DNA from: Clostridiaceae bacterium | Lineage (GTDB): Bacteria; Bacillota; Clostridia; DSM-8532 | Assembly: GCA_012521705.1 (NCBI GenBank) | Contig: JAAYLX010000030.1 | Span: forward strand, 24,730 to 88,729 | DNA length: 64,000 bases | Direction of reading: 5' to 3' | In this document: in pieces, positions 34,864-43,610 of the stretch | Position numbering within the stretch: the stretch's first letter is position 1 | How the letters are laid out: every line of letters begins with the position of its first letter | Notes under the pieces: generated by a model | The model's database searches: none | The model's input: only the letters and a program-made list of their open reading frames with translations | What the model was told of the DNA's origin: nothing | Program-made: the position numbers and the translations under genes

Positions 34864-34895
34864 ACCGAAAGGGGCATACGCCCCTATCGGTTTTT
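34864..34895. terminator. Hairpin between livJ and livH
   Basis: ACCGA-AGGGGC-ATAC-GCCCCT-TCGGT forms a strong stem. It has TTTTT on the plus strand side and only a weak A/T tail (TTATTTA) on the minus strand, which is the sense strand. On the liv transcript it is likely to act as a partial terminator or as a 3' stabiliser of livJ mRNA. Confidence 0.7.
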
Positions 34896-34920
34896 GCAAT
34901 TATTCTGTAAATTTATTTTA

Positions 34921-36117
34921 TTACTTAACACTCTGGATGGCAACGAATTCCCAGGAAGCGTCACTGTTGTTGGAACGTTTGATATAAGCAACATTACGAA
35001 TAGCGTCGCCAATCTCGTCAAATGCGATATCTCCGGTAACACCGGTGTATTTAACATTCCAGAGAACTTCATTTATAGCCTTAGGATCAGGGGTTCCTGC
35101 AGCTTTGATAGCTTCAACTGCTACCATGTATGCATCATATCCCAGAGCTGAAACAGCAGCAACTATATCGTTTCCGCCATTGTTTGCAAGCTTGTCGGGA
35201 TTTGCATTGAGCCAAGCTTTAAAGTCTTTAACGAACTTGGAACCTGCAGCTGAGTCGTCACCCTCATCAAAGAAGGTGGAAACGAAGATTTCCTGACTTG
35301 ACCCCTTTGCAGCTTCAAGAATAACTGAGCTGTCCCAGGTATCGCCTGCCAGTAAAGGAATATTGATTCCCTGTGATACAGCCTGGCCGATAATCAGAGA
35401 AGCAGCTTCTGTGGAAGTAGGAGCAAAGATTACGTCTACTCCTGCATTTGCTGCAGTTGTCAGGTAAGCAGTAAAGTCGCTGTTTCCTTCCTGGAAGTTT
35501 TCTTCAATAACAGTTCCGCCAAGAGCTTCAAAAGCTTCTTTGAAGTAGTTACCAAGACCTACAGAGTAGTCATCACCCAATTTGGTGAGTATGTAAGCTT
35601 TCTTTGCATTGAACTGGTCAACAGCAAAGTTGGCAAGAACAGTACCCTGGAACGGGTCAAGGTAGCAAATGCGGAAATAATGAGTATTTCCCAATGTAAC
35701 CTGAGGGTTTGTACATGAAACACCAATTACGGGTATTCCGGCATTTCCGAACACGTCACTGGCTGCTATGGACACGCTGGAACCATAAGAACCAAGGACG
35801 ATGGAGCACTTTTTGCCTACAAGAGTAGCAGCAGCTGTCGGGCCTTTGTCGTTTGAAGATTCATTATCAACTATCTCAAGCTTAATATCATAGGTTTTTC
35901 CGCCAAGCTCAACTTTGTTGACAATGGTGTTGGCAAATTCTATACCGAGTACTTCCTGTTTTCCGCCGGCGCCGTTGTCACCTGAAGAAGGCTCATATAC
36001 GCCTATTCTAATGACATTGTCAGATCCGGCATCACTGTTTTTGTTGGATGATCCACAACCTGTGAGCATAACCAATACAAGGCTCAGTATTAATAGTAGA
36101 GCTGTTATTTTTTTCAT
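34921..36117 (-). CDS. livJ: Branched-chain amino acid ABC transporter substrate-binding lipoprotein
   Basis: The 398-residue lipoprotein has a signal peptide ending in lipobox LTGC (Cys about residue 21). It is followed by a type I binding-protein fold (Peripla_BP_6): IRIGVYEPSSGDNGAGGKQ, AAATLVGKKCSIVLGSYGS, IPVIGVSCTNPQVT, FRICYLDPFQGTVLANFA and SEAASLIIGQAVSQ-like stretches. The family binds leucine, isoleucine or valine, and sometimes other amides, outside the membrane. It is first in the liv operon behind its own promoter. Confidence 0.93.
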   Translation of the reverse strand: MKKITALLLILSLVLVMLTGCGSSNKNSDAGSDNVIRIGVYEPSSGDNGAGGKQEVLGIEFANTIVNKVELGGKTYDIKLEIVDNESSNDKGPTAAATLVGKKCSIVLGSYGSSVSIAASDVFGNAGIPVIGVSCTNPQVTLGNTHYFRICYLDPFQGTVLANFAVDQFNAKKAYILTKLGDDYSVGLGNYFKEAFEALGGTVIEENFQEGNSDFTAYLTTAANAGVDVIFAPTSTEAASLIIGQAVSQGINIPLLAGDTWDSSVILEAAKGSSQEIFVSTFFDEGDDSAAGSKFVKDFKAWLNANPDKLANNGGNDIVAAVSALGYDAYMVAVEAIKAAGTPDPKAINEVLWNVKYTGVTGDIAFDEIGDAIRNVAYIKRSNNSDASWEFVAIQSVK

Positions 36118-36181
36118 TTTCTGTTTTCCCTCCTGTTTTGCATGATAAAGCGCTAACTAACTACGGTTTATATTTATTTGA

Positions 36182-36210
36182 ATTGTACTCTATTTTTCCA
36201 TAAAATACAA
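36182..36210 (-). promoter_or_regulatory. Promoter of the liv operon
   Basis: On the minus strand TTGTAT (36205-36210) and TACAAT (36182-36187) are separated by 17 bases, about 60 bases before livJ. Confidence 0.7.
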
Positions 36211-36340
36211 TCATGAATGGATAAGTTTATTGGTAGAAGTATTTGGAAACCCCCAAGAGCGTTGTTATCAGACATTTTTGAATAATAAAAAATTTAATCC
36301 TGCATATTAAGAAGAGCCGATTTTTTAAGATTCGCATTTT

Positions 36341-37192
36341 GTGCGGAATGATTTTATGGAAAATACAAGAATTACACCTGTAAACTTCATAAAACTTCTA
36401 AAAAAGCGATGCGTTGAAGACCAGATATCCGAGTATGCGTACCACATCACATACAGCCTGCTCCTCTCATTTTTTCCTTTTATTATATTCCTTATGACGC
36501 TTATCGGATATATGGATCTGGACTCCTCAGTGGTATTAACAGCACTGGAGAACTACTTTCCCCAAAACGTTTACCTGCTTGTTTCTGAAATCATAACAGA
36601 TGTGATTGACAAGCAGAGGGACGGTCTTATGTCGTTCTCCATTTTATTTTCGGTTTACGCAGCCTCAGGAGGGTTCAGGGCATTTGTAAATGCCAGCAAC
36701 AGGGCAATGAGAGTAAAAGAAGAAAGACATATAATATTACTTTATTTACAATCCTTTTTCTGGGTTGTCCTGTTTGCATTTGTTATATTACTTTCACTGG
36801 CAGGAATTGTTTTCGGTGAGCAGATATTAAACCTTGTCTACAGATATTACAAACCCTATGGAAACAATAAACTTCTTCATATTTTCAGAGTGATCATTCC
36901 GGAGATAATGATATTCGTTTTGTTCCTCTGCTTCTATATGTTTGTTCCGGCACGAAAGGTATGTTTCAAATGTGCCATAACAGGCACTGTATTCACTACT
37001 TCGTCCTGGATTATTTTCACTATGCTTTTTCAGTTATATGTAAACAACTATGCCAACTATTCAAGGTTTTACGGCACCCTGGGCGCTGTTGTTGCTCTTT
37101 TGCTCTGGCTATTGTTAACATCTACCATCATGCTGATAGGGGTTGAAATTAACGCGTTATTAATGGAACTTAAAATAACTTCCCCGGATTAA
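36341..37192 (+). CDS. YihY/BrkB family inner membrane protein
   Basis: The 283-residue membrane protein has about six helices. The family motifs AYHITYSLLLSFFPFIIFL (about residue 32), SFSILFSVYAASGGFRAF and LWLLLTSTIMLIGVEINALL near the C-terminus place it in the YihY/BrkB (UPF0761) family. This family was once called RNase BN but is not a nuclease. The frame starts with GTG at 36341; ATG at 36356 is an equally possible start, and neither has a strong ribosome site. Function in the family is not settled. Confidence 0.88.
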   Translation: MRNDFMENTRITPVNFIKLLKKRCVEDQISEYAYHITYSLLLSFFPFIIFLMTLIGYMDLDSSVVLTALENYFPQNVYLLVSEIITDVIDKQRDGLMSFSILFSVYAASGGFRAFVNASNRAMRVKEERHIILLYLQSFFWVVLFAFVILLSLAGIVFGEQILNLVYRYYKPYGNNKLLHIFRVIIPEIMIFVLFLCFYMFVPARKVCFKCAITGTVFTTSSWIIFTMLFQLYVNNYANYSRFYGTLGAVVALLLWLLLTSTIMLIGVEINALLMELKITSPD

Positions 37193-37243
37193 ACAGCCTG
37201 ATTTTTTTCATGCTTTTGCCCTAATTTTAACCTGAAGTTTAAC

Positions 37244-37525
37244 TTATTTTTGCAAAGCGTTTTGTTTATCTATACTCTTATTTCTGTAATACAATACGAT
37301 ATCTGCTGAAACCATAAGCAGATTCAGAACATAAAAAATAACCACGTATGTAATGTTTCCTGCAAGAACTTTGCTCAAAATCCCGCAGACATATCCAGCC
37401 GCTATAAAACAGAGGAATAAAATACTCTTACCCTTTGCTGTTCTGGCTTTCCAGGATTTTATTATGGAAGTTGGCCAGGACACACCAAAAAGTATTACCA
37501 TGAACATTTCCAATATTTCAGACAT
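37244..37525 (-). CDS. Small PQ-loop-like membrane protein
   Basis: The 93-residue protein begins MSEILEMFMVILFGVSWPTS, with GAAGGTC before the ATG at 37525; the longer frame to 37714 has no such site and overlaps another gene. It has three hydrophobic helices. The pattern GVSWPTSIIKSWKARTAKGKS resembles the PQ-loop repeat of SemiSWEET/MtN3-type proteins, with P-T/S-I and KS-x-K-G-x-S. One three-helix unit would have to dimerise to make a pore. Substrate is unknown, and the family call is moderate. Confidence 0.7.
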   Translation of the reverse strand: MSEILEMFMVILFGVSWPTSIIKSWKARTAKGKSILFLCFIAAGYVCGILSKVLAGNITYVVIFYVLNLLMVSADIVLYYRNKSIDKQNALQK

Positions 37526-37604
37526 AATCTGACCTTCTTTATTGTAAAATTGCTTTTGAAAAGTATGAGCTTTAATATGAGCTGAAGATCCCGCAATAGC
37601 GGAG

Positions 37605-38234
37605 TTAAATGTCCAGCCAGGAAAAGACATTATTAAAAGCGATATCTGCCCGCCTTTCCAAAGCCTCTTTGGTCGCAAATGCCACATGTGGGGTGAGTAC
37701 CGTGTTTGGTGCATTAATTATTGGATCGTCAGGCTTTAAAGGCGGCTCAATATCAAACACGTCTATTCCTGCCCCGGCAATCTTTCCTTGTGAAAGTGCT
37801 TCTGCCAAAGCTTTATTGTCGACCACAGGCCCCCTTGCCGTATACCTTGTGGCAATATCGCATTTTGTTATATTTCTGAGAACTGAAATAATAAGACCAA
37901 AAGTCAGTTCTGCCACTGATACAGTGGAGTAACCCGCGGCATTTCGCACCTCGATGCTGTTATTTCTGCAGTATTCCAGACCAATATGGTCAAGGCCTGT
38001 AAAGGCCACCGAAATAAACTTTAAGTTTTTGCACTCTTTAATTGCTTCTTCTGGAAAAGAATGATTTGCCAAAATGACAATATCAGCTTCTTTCGCTCTT
38101 TCAACAAGTTCCCGGACATCCTTTGGCTTTTGGTCATACATTATAAAATCGTGACCATTATCCTCCATTTTCTTTGCATGGGAATTTATTATTTCTTTTG
38201 CAACTCCAAGTGGCTCCAACAAAACTATTTTCAA
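37605..38234 (-). pseudogene. D-2-hydroxyacid dehydrogenase with the NAD-binding domain deleted in frame
   Basis: The 209-residue product covers the start of a D-isomer hydroxyacid dehydrogenase (IVLLEPLGVAKEI to AELTFGLIISVLRNITKCDIATR). It then jumps directly to the end of the family (YTARGPVVDNKALAEALSQG, GAGIDVFDIEPPL, LTPHVAFATKEAL). Family members are usually 310-340 residues. The roughly 100 residues with the GxGxxG Rossmann motif that belong between ATR and TARG are absent, and the join is near base 37844. The catalytic Arg, Glu and His remain, but without the dinucleotide fold the protein should not work as a dehydrogenase. TTG at 38234 with GAGGTG is the best start. Confidence 0.85.
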
Positions 38235-38406
38235 CTTAAACACCTCGATGAAAAATTTATTTTATTCATATCAATGTAAAAATAATTATGTATTTTTTAC
38301 TATTTAAGTCATTGATATTTACGTCCAAAACCATTATACAATCAAACTCTTTAATACCACAGGAATATCCCTAAAAAATATCATTTTAAAATAGTATAAT
38401 ATATAT

Positions 38407-39648
38407 ATGAACAAGTTAAACGACAGAACAATTTTACATTGCGATTGTAACGGCTTTTATGCGTCGGTCGAATGCCTGCTTAACCCAAAGCTGAAGGATG
38501 TGCCCATGGCAGTCTGCGGGAATCCGGAAAACAGGCATGGTATTATTCTTGCCAAAAATGAACTTGCCAAAAAGTTTAATGTAAAAACTGCTGAAACCAT
38601 CTGGCAGGCTAAAAGAAAATGCCCCGACCTTGTTTTGGTTCCTCCCCATCATGATGAATATGAAAAGTACTCAAAAATCGTAAACAAGATCTATGAGAGA
38701 TACACCGACCAGGTAGAACCCTTTGGCATTGATGAGTCCTGGCTTGACGTCACCGACAGTGTCCATCTTTTCGGTTCTGGAAAAGAAATTGCAGATGAGC
38801 TGCGAAAAACAGTTTCATCTGAAGTTGGCCTTACCATATCGGTGGGAGTCTCTTTCAACAAGGTGTTTGCAAAGCTTGGAAGCGATTATAAAAAACCTGA
38901 CGCTACAACTGTAATAAGCCGCGACAATTTTAAGTCCATTGTCTATCCCCTTCCGGTATCATCCCTGCTCTATGTAGGAAAGTCAGCCCAGGAAGTTCTG
39001 AACAAACTTCATATTTACACTATCGGAGACCTTGCAGGAAGTGACAAAAGCCTTATTGCAGCTAAACTTGGAAAGATGGGAGAAACAATTCACGATTATG
39101 CAAACGGAATTGACAATGACCCTGTCAAATCCATATACGAGGGAAGAGAAATAAAGTCGGTCGGAAACGGAATGACTTTTAAGAGAGACCTTGTTGGGCT
39201 TTCCGACATTAGTGTCAGCGTGCATGCGCTTGCAGACACGGTTGCTTCAAGAATGAGAAGGTACAAAGTAAAATGTATGACTGTACAGGTCACAATAAAA
39301 GATCCAAAATTCAAGGTTATTTCAAGGCAAAAGACCCTGACAGTCCCCACATTTCTTGCCAAAGAAATTGCAGATATTTCATTAAATATAATCAAGTCCT
39401 GCTGGAATCTGAATTCTCCCATCCGGATGCTTACAATCACCGGCTCCAACCTGATACCCGAAGACCAGGACGTTGGAGAACAGCTTTCATTCTTTGATAT
39501 TGAAGAACGCAACAATAAAGAAAAAAGGCAAAAATTAGAGGCCACTATTGATAAAATCCGTGAGAAGTTCGGGAAAAATGCCGTTTCCTTTGCTTCAACC
39601 ATCAATAATGACCTTGGTCTTGACGAGCCTTCTGATAATGATTCTTAA
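38407..39648 (+). CDS. dinB: Y-family DNA polymerase IV
   Basis: The 413-residue translesion polymerase has a palm with the metal-binding Asp in ILHCDCNGFYASVE (about residue 13) and the acidic pair in GIDESWLDVT (about residue 105). Fingers follow, then a thumb with HhH-type sequence (LYVGKSAQEVLNKLHIYTIGDL) and the little-finger domain. A clamp-binding peptide EQLSFFD lies near residue 358 and would bind the dnaN product. The wording CDCNGFYASVE, rather than the usual VDMDAFFASVE, is typical of a clostridial DinB subgroup. It stands alone. No LexA box was found upstream. Confidence 0.93.
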   Translation: MNKLNDRTILHCDCNGFYASVECLLNPKLKDVPMAVCGNPENRHGIILAKNELAKKFNVKTAETIWQAKRKCPDLVLVPPHHDEYEKYSKIVNKIYERYTDQVEPFGIDESWLDVTDSVHLFGSGKEIADELRKTVSSEVGLTISVGVSFNKVFAKLGSDYKKPDATTVISRDNFKSIVYPLPVSSLLYVGKSAQEVLNKLHIYTIGDLAGSDKSLIAAKLGKMGETIHDYANGIDNDPVKSIYEGREIKSVGNGMTFKRDLVGLSDISVSVHALADTVASRMRRYKVKCMTVQVTIKDPKFKVISRQKTLTVPTFLAKEIADISLNIIKSCWNLNSPIRMLTITGSNLIPEDQDVGEQLSFFDIEERNNKEKRQKLEATIDKIREKFGKNAVSFASTINNDLGLDEPSDNDS

Positions 39649-39767
39649 TTCTGCCTGAATTCTGTTTAATAAACTATCTGCTTAATCGACTTTTGACCCT
39701 GGGCACTGTATTGCCATAAATTATTGCATGCTGGGGGGATTTCATCCCTTCAGTCTTTATCTTAAAG

Positions 39768-40388
39768 CTATTTTAATATCAGATCAATTCCGCGACGTAA
39801 TGTATCTTCGTCAATTGATCCTTCCACACCGGCCTCCACATATCCTTCGCTGTCTATAAACAGGGTGCATGGAATTGAGCGGATACTGTAGGTGTAAGCC
39901 GCTTCCTGATCAGAATCATATAATACCGTAAATGTATATCCATTTTCCTCGATATATGCTTTTCCGGTCTCAACGGTCTCCCTTTGTCCGTCCACCAAAT
40001 CCACCATCAGAAAAATAAGTTCATCTTTGGAATACTCCTCAGAAACCTTGTTAAAATGGGGCATTTCCATTTTGCAGGGCGGACACCAGCTTGCCCAGAA
40101 ATTAAGTACTATTGGGGTTCCTATATAATCAAATAATGAAACCTTGTTTCCATCGGCATCATAGGCAGTAAAATCAATTGCCTTGAGCCGGTCATTCTTT
40201 TCTTCCCCGTTTTCAGAAGTTTCAGCTGGAGTCGCTGTATTATTTTCGCTCTCATAGTCTTCGGGGTTTAACTGTAATTGATTATCAGCTTTATATTTAG
40301 TTGATAAATAATTGTATGCAAACACGGCTCCTGTAATAAACAAGACAAAAACAATGATATACACAACTGTTTTAACTTTATTATTCAT
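39768..40388 (-). CDS. Membrane-anchored TlpA/ResA-like thiol-disulfide oxidoreductase
   Basis: The 206-residue protein has an N-terminal anchor (TVVYIIVFVLFITGAVFAYNY) and an acidic linker. An AhpC/TSA-Redoxin thioredoxin fold follows, with the active site FWASWCPPCKMEMPHF (about residue 107). The ATG at 40388 has GGAGGAATTT upstream; the frame extends to 40445 without support. It acts outside the membrane on protein thiols and would receive electrons from CcdA, encoded just upstream in the same operon. Confidence 0.9.
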   Translation of the reverse strand: MNNKVKTVVYIIVFVLFITGAVFAYNYLSTKYKADNQLQLNPEDYESENNTATPAETSENGEEKNDRLKAIDFTAYDADGNKVSLFDYIGTPIVLNFWASWCPPCKMEMPHFNKVSEEYSKDELIFLMVDLVDGQRETVETGKAYIEENGYTFTVLYDSDQEAAYTYSIRSIPCTLFIDSEGYVEAGVEGSIDEDTLRRGIDLILK

Positions 40389-40448
40389 AAGAAATTCCTC
40401 CATTGGCGACACAGGGATTGAAGCCCGATGCCTTCTCGTTACCATATT

Positions 40449-41114
40449 TTAAAAACTTAGTACCGACAGTAGTCTTCCAAGCATTCCGGTCATCATTGAA
40501 ATTCCGACAATTACAAGCAGCAGCCCTGATATAATATTGACTATTTTATAATTCCTTTTAATAAAATCAAATACACTCTTAAATTTTTCTAATAATACTG
40601 CTGACAATACAAAGGGCATTCCAAGTCCGGCGGAATATAATAGCAGCATTATAATGCCTTTCGTACTGTTTTGTGATGATGCGGCCATCATCAGGGCAGA
40701 ACCTAAAAATGTTCCGACACAAGGCGTCCAGCCTATGGAGAAAATTACTCCAAAGACAAAAGAGGATAATAAACCGGGATCTTTGGGCTCATATTCAACC
40801 TTTTTTGTATTTTTTAAGAATGGTATATTGAGTACTTCAAGGTAATTTAGCCCGAATAAAATAATTACAGCACCTGCAGTTATGTTGACAATTCTTCCGT
40901 AGTTCACCAAAAACCTTCCGAAAGTTCCTGCAAAGGCTCCCAAAGCCACAAATACAACAGTAAACCCAAATACAAAAGCAAGTGAGTTAATAAGCGCCTT
41001 ATTCTTTTTATTCGTACCGCCTGCAAAATATGAAATATAAATTGGCAGCATGGGCAGCATACAAGGTGAAATAAAAGTTATTATCCCTTCAAGAAACAAG
41101 ATGAAAAAATCCAT
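40449..41114 (-). CDS. ccdA: CcdA/DsbD-type thiol electron transfer membrane protein
   Basis: The 221-residue, six-helix protein has the two redox cysteines of CcdA: one in FISPCMLPMLPIYISYFAGG near the N-terminus and one in IGWTPCVGTFLGSAL (about residue 133). It passes electrons from cytosolic thioredoxin across the membrane to the TlpA-like protein encoded 60 bases downstream. The pair usually keeps extracytoplasmic proteins reduced. No cytochrome c genes are in the window, so the client is unknown. Confidence 0.92.
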   Translation of the reverse strand: MDFFILFLEGIITFISPCMLPMLPIYISYFAGGTNKKNKALINSLAFVFGFTVVFVALGAFAGTFGRFLVNYGRIVNITAGAVIILFGLNYLEVLNIPFLKNTKKVEYEPKDPGLLSSFVFGVIFSIGWTPCVGTFLGSALMMAASSQNSTKGIIMLLLYSAGLGMPFVLSAVLLEKFKSVFDFIKRNYKIVNIISGLLLVIVGISMMTGMLGRLLSVLSF

Positions 41115-41320
41115 ACATACCCCCTGTGCTAATATACCCGAAAATTATGGTTACCCTTAAAGTTTATTCTATTGTAAAGTAAAACAGAAGAATTAGGAAG
41201 TGATTTTATCACAATTATAGAAACTCTTTAGAATTATTAAAGTTCACCAGGCGCATGAAATAATAATTTTCTTTGTGTTTTGAACCATTTATATTATTAT
41301 TAAAATAAGAGGTGATAATT

Positions 41321-41803
41321 ATGGTAATGGACGATTATATTCATATTCCAATTCCAAGGCAAAAAACAATCGCACTTATTGCGCATGACAATAAAAAAGA
41401 AGAACTTGTATCCTGGGTAAAGGATAATCTGAAAGTGTTAAGAAAGCACTTTTTGTGCGGAACAGGTACTACCTCCAGGATTATATCAGAAGAAACCGAT
41501 TTGCCCGTAAAATCATATAACAGCGGTCCTTTAGGCGGTGACCAGCAGATTGGTTCCCGTATTGTAGAAGGCAGAATTGACATGGTTATATTCTTCTGGG
41601 ATCCTCTTGCTGCCCAGCCCCATGATCCTGACGTCAAGGCTCTCTTAAGAATTGCTGCAGTATATGATATTCCCATTGCAAATAACAGAGCTACTGCCGA
41701 TTTTATTATTTCATCAACGCTCATGGATGAGGAATATGACAGAAAAATAATTAACTATAACAAGAAAATGATTGAGAGAGTAAGTAAATTCAAGGACAAA
41801 TAA
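41321..41803 (+). CDS. mgsA: Methylglyoxal synthase
   Basis: The 160-residue enzyme converts dihydroxyacetone phosphate to methylglyoxal and phosphate, a bypass of lower glycolysis. The family blocks IALIAHDNKKEELVSWV, CGTGTTSRII, SGPLGGDQQIGSRIVEG (catalytic Asp about residue 75), FFWDPLAAQPHDPDVKALLR and ANNRATADFII are all present. AAGAGGTGATAATT precedes the ATG at 41321, which decides the start over the upstream in-frame GTG. It is a single gene. Confidence 0.96.
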   Translation: MVMDDYIHIPIPRQKTIALIAHDNKKEELVSWVKDNLKVLRKHFLCGTGTTSRIISEETDLPVKSYNSGPLGGDQQIGSRIVEGRIDMVIFFWDPLAAQPHDPDVKALLRIAAVYDIPIANNRATADFIISSTLMDEEYDRKIINYNKKMIERVSKFKDK

Positions 41804-41916
41804 TATCCACAATGAACCCTTAGCACCTTCTGTAGCTGAACTGGAAATTAGTTCACTTTATTATATTTAATTTTATATGTATAATTATATTTTGAAGTAA
41901 CTTTAGGAGCGTAAAA

Positions 41917-42132
41917 ATGGGCAAAAATATAGTCGACAGAATTAATGAACTTGCAAGAAAAGCTAAAAATGAGGGACTTACCGAAGAGGAAAAGCAGGAA
42001 CAGAAAGTTTTGAGAGAAAAGTATATTGCAGCTTTCAGACAAAGCCTCACTGCCGCCCTTGACAGCATGGTATTGGTGGACACTGACGGAAACATGAAAA
42101 AGCTCAGAAAAATGGATATTCCACAACAATAA
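41917..42132 (+). CDS. DUF896 family protein (YnzC-like)
   Basis: The 71-residue helical protein reads IVDRINELARKAKNEGLTEE, then EQKVLREKYIAAFRQSL. This is the DUF896 pattern of two antiparallel helices, found in Firmicutes. TTTAGGAGCG supplies a ribosome site. Homologues in Bacillus belong to the SOS regulon, but the function is not known. It ends 17 bases before a terminator. Confidence 0.9.
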   Translation: MGKNIVDRINELARKAKNEGLTEEEKQEQKVLREKYIAAFRQSLTAALDSMVLVDTDGNMKKLRKMDIPQQ

Positions 42133-42148
42133 AAATCAATATTCCTGC

Positions 42149-42186
42149 AAAAAAAGACTGTCCCAATCAGGACAGCCTTTTCTTTT
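42149..42186 (+). terminator. Bidirectional terminator between DUF896 gene and serS
   Basis: AAAGACTGTCC-CAATCA-GGACAGCCTTTTC forms an eight-pair stem with A/T runs on both sides. It lies between convergent genes. Confidence 0.85.
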
Positions 42187-42298
42187 TATTTGGATCAAAA
42201 TTATTCTGTTTGTTTAACCATTTTCTTTTTTTATTAGATTTTAGATTAATTTTATATCTGTCATTAGATATTCTTTTTAGATATTTTGCTTCTTTCTA

Positions 42299-43585
42299 TT
42301 ATTTTTTTGGGAAAAGCCTGTCCTTCCCAACCCACTTGCGCAATACTTCAGGAACGATAACGCTTCCGTCTTCCTGTTGGAATTGCTCTACAATTGCAGG
42401 CAGAAGTCGGCTTGTAGCAAGGCCGGAACCGTTCAGGGTGTGAATCAGCTCAGTCTTTTTGCTGTTCTTTCTCCTGAATCTTATATTTCCTCTCCTTGCC
42501 TGATAGTCATAGGCATTGGAGCAGGAACTTACCTCTTTGTAATCATTCATGCTTGGAATCCAAACTTCTATGTCAAATGTTTTTCCCATGCTGGCACTGC
42601 AATCCTGTGCAGCAAGCTTTGTGACTCTGTAATGGAGACCAAGTCCCTGTATCAGTCTTTCAGCCTTAATTACAAGCTCATCAAGGGCTGCTTCCGACTC
42701 TTCGGGAATGGTGTACTGGAACATTTCCACCTTATTGAACTGATGGCCTCTTATCATACCTCTTTCATCGGCACGATAGCTTCCGGCTTCTTTTCTGTAG
42801 CAAGGAGTATAAGCAAAATATTTTTTGGGAAGATCTTCTTCGTTCAAAATCTCATCCCTGTGATAATTGACTATTGCGGTTTCTGCAGTAGGGAGGATGA
42901 ACTGCATTTTAGTGCTTTCTTCACCGGTTTCAACTTTAAATACATCCCCTGCAAATTTCGGGAACTGACCTGCGGTATAACCATCCTGGTATGTGAGGAT
43001 GTGCGGAGGAAGCAGAAATTCGTAACCATCTTTAATATGTTCTTCTATAAAATAGTTCAGTAACGCCCACTCTAAAAGTGCGCCATCTCCAGTGTAAACC
43101 CAGAAACCATTTCCACCGATTTTAACTCCGCGCTCATAATCTACAAGACCCAGTGAAGTTACCAGATCAACATGATTCTTTGGCTCAAAGGAAAAAGTTG
43201 GTTTTTCGCCAAAAGACCTGATAACCTGGTTGTTTTCTTTCCCTCCGGGGACAACGTCTTCTGCCGGAATGTTTGGAAGGGCAGCCATGAAGTCCTGAAT
43301 TTTATCTTCAACTTCCTTAAGCTCATCTTCCATTCTCTTTACCTGGTCAGATATATTTTTCATATCAGCCAGTAATTCTGATACGTCCTTACCTTCTTTT
43401 TTAAGAATGGGAATCTGGCCTGAAACCTTGTTTTTCCTGGATTTTAACTCTTCTGATTCAGCGATTAAATTTCTTCTTTTCTTATCCCACTCAAGTAATT
43501 CTGTAAAATCTACATCATAAAGCCTTTTTTTAAGAGCAGCTTTTACTTCTTCGGGATTGTTTCTGATTCTTTGAATGTCAAGCAT
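42299..43585 (-). CDS. serS: Seryl-tRNA synthetase
   Basis: The 428-residue class II synthetase charges tRNA-Ser. The N-terminal coiled-coil arm (about residues 25-105) carries heptads such as SEELKSRKNKVSGQIPILKK. The catalytic core has motif 2 YRKEAGSYRADERGMIRGHQF (in two parts, about residue 270), FDIEVWIPSMNDYKEVSSCSN and motif 3 LNGSGLATSRLLPAIVEQFQ. It follows the DUF4446 gene by 25 bases and appears to be the end of the parA-parB transcript. No T-box is seen. Confidence 0.96.
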   Translation of the reverse strand: MLDIQRIRNNPEEVKAALKKRLYDVDFTELLEWDKKRRNLIAESEELKSRKNKVSGQIPILKKEGKDVSELLADMKNISDQVKRMEDELKEVEDKIQDFMAALPNIPAEDVVPGGKENNQVIRSFGEKPTFSFEPKNHVDLVTSLGLVDYERGVKIGGNGFWVYTGDGALLEWALLNYFIEEHIKDGYEFLLPPHILTYQDGYTAGQFPKFAGDVFKVETGEESTKMQFILPTAETAIVNYHRDEILNEEDLPKKYFAYTPCYRKEAGSYRADERGMIRGHQFNKVEMFQYTIPEESEAALDELVIKAERLIQGLGLHYRVTKLAAQDCSASMGKTFDIEVWIPSMNDYKEVSSCSNAYDYQARRGNIRFRRKNSKKTELIHTLNGSGLATSRLLPAIVEQFQQEDGSVIVPEVLRKWVGKDRLFPKK

Positions 43586-43610
43586 AGAGATACTCCTCTC
43601 AATTGTACCA

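Noticed and set aside
37526..37714. N-terminal extension of the PQ-loop-like protein
   Set aside because: It overlaps the dehydrogenase pseudogene, has no ribosome site, and the residues look non-coding.
38244..38406. LexA/SOS box upstream of dinB
   Set aside because: No GAAC-N4-GTTC type palindrome is present in the A/T-rich spacer.
43586..43610. T-box in front of serS
   Set aside because: Only 25 bases separate serS from the preceding gene, and no T-box core is present upstream of that gene either.
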